This document shows positions 7,443-7,889 of a stretch of DNA of 7,889 nt, in pieces. The DNA lies in NCBI GenBank assembly GCA_937135995.1, contig CAKZOF010000486.1:1-7889 (forward strand), written 5' to 3'. Origin of the DNA: an uncultured Pyrinomonas sp. Lineage in GTDB: Bacteria; Acidobacteriota; Blastocatellia; Pyrinomonadales; Pyrinomonadaceae. A program made the translations under genes and the position numbers. The notes below the pieces were generated by a model, which worked only from the letters and a program-made list of their open reading frames with translations, made no database searches and had not been told where the DNA came from. Within the stretch, counting starts at the first letter, position 1; the number at the start of each line of letters is the position of its first letter.

Positions 7443-7681
7443 CGAGAAGAGTGCACCAAACACAGTCAGGCGGACGTGCGCGAGTTCGATCACCGATGGA
7501 GCGGAGATGCGGCCCGCGTCCGCTCATCGGGCAAGCAATCGGGTAAGCGTCGGTTCTGAAACCCATCGGCTTCGCTCTGAAGTAACTGGTGGGCGGCGCC
7601 GAACCGAATACTTGCCGCGCCGTCTGGGAAACGAAGTTTCCGAAGATTGCCAATCCGCCATCCTTGCCTCATGAATTAACC
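7443..7681. other. Non-coding stretch after the DUF7009-like gene
   Basis: I see no convincing gene on either strand. It contains a small imperfect tandem repeat (ATCGGGCAAGCA at 7526-7537, ATCGGGTAAGCG at 7538-7549) and a 6-bp stem with a 3-base loop (GGAAAC at 7627-7632, GTTTCC at 7636-7641). The composition drifts to lower GC toward the 3' side. Confidence 0.4.
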
Positions 7682-7794
7682 CACGCAATACGCAACTCAT
7701 CATCAGATTCCGATCAGAGAGCATTTTGAGTTTACAGGTGAGATGTCGGGGTGCACGCAATACGAGCCTTATCATCAGATTCCCGATCAGAGCA
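7682..7794. repeat. Pair of diverged direct repeats of about 42 bp
   Basis: Copy 1 (7682-7723) and copy 2 (7754-7794) share CACGCAATACG at the start and ATCATCAGATTC-CGATCAGAG in the middle, 72 bases apart. Within each copy ATCAG occurs twice (7702 and 7713; 7774 and 7786), about one helical turn apart. A looser echo follows each copy: GCATTTTGAGT at 7721 and GCTTTTTGAGT at 7810. They could be operator sites for the next gene or remnants of a duplicated dispersed repeat. Confidence 0.6.
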
Positions 7795-7833
7795 CCTCAG
7801 GGGTTCAATGCTTTTTGAGTCAAACCGACGCAT

Positions 7834-7848
7834 TCTTCGGCGCGAAGA
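7834..7848. other. Small hairpin upstream of the right edge
   Basis: TCTTCG (7834-7839) and CGAAGA (7843-7848) form a 6-bp stem with a GCG loop, followed by TTTAAGG. It is too short to call a terminator. It may be part of the leader of a gene starting at 7877. Confidence 0.2.
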
Positions 7849-7876
7849 TTTAAGGGTGCTTTAAAGCGGAAGAAAC

Positions 7877-7889
7877 ATGAAGTTCACCG
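7877..7889 (+). CDS. Possible start of a further gene (MKFT...), cut by the window edge
   Basis: ATGAAGTTCACC begins 13 bases before the edge, with GGAAG (7868-7872) 4 bases upstream as a weak ribosome-binding site. Only four codons are visible, so nothing can be said of the product. The preceding repeats and lower-GC sequence would fit an upstream regulatory region. Confidence 0.3.

Noticed and set aside
7524..7775. 83-codon minus-strand frame near the right end
   Set aside because: Basic, no recognisable domain, and it crosses the first direct repeat; more likely chance.

Overview
The window is GC-rich bacterial DNA with every convincing gene on the + strand. It probably comes from a Gram-negative acidobacterium, perhaps Blastocatellia/Pyrinomonas-like. 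That placement is an inference from an outer-membrane barrel protein, the style of the metabolite:H+ symporter and acetyl-CoA synthetase genes, and a small DUF7009-like protein. No rRNA or marker gene is present to confirm it.

Layout: (1) the C-terminal part of a porin-like outer-membrane beta-barrel protein (1-923), ending in the typical terminal Phe. (2) A metabolite:H+ symporter-type MFS transporter (987-2499) split by a frameshift near 2068-2074. The break lies inside one arm of a perfect 17-bp inverted repeat. (3) A 282-bp gap with a strong hairpin and a candidate sigma70-type promoter. (4) A short-form acetyl-CoA synthetase-like (AcsA-type) enzyme (2782-4467) with an intact ATP-binding loop and catalytic Lys, but a strongly altered A7/A8 hinge region. 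(5) A 186-bp gap with a small leader hairpin. (6) A full-length canonical acetyl-CoA synthetase, acs (4654-6630). (7) A 497-bp non-coding stretch with a hairpin at the acs stop, a three-segment overlapping inverted repeat, and a 47-bp tandem duplication that ends exactly at the next start codon. (8) A 104-residue DUF7009-like protein (7128-7442). (9) A 447-bp tail with no convincing gene but a diverged pair of about 42-bp direct repeats, and possibly the first codons of another gene at 7877.

The first four genes read as a short-chain carboxylate module: a barrel for outer-membrane passage, an inner-membrane H+ symporter, and two AMP-forming acyl-CoA synthetases that trap the acid as its CoA thioester. 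This is inferred from family membership and adjacency only. The gaps of 282 and 186 bp, with hairpins in them, suggest several transcription units rather than one tight operon.

No CRISPR array, transposase, tRNA or rRNA was found. The strongest oddities are the frameshift sitting in a perfect inverted repeat, the degenerate hinge of the AcsA-like enzyme, the competing hairpins after acs, and the tandem duplication of a ribosome-binding region.
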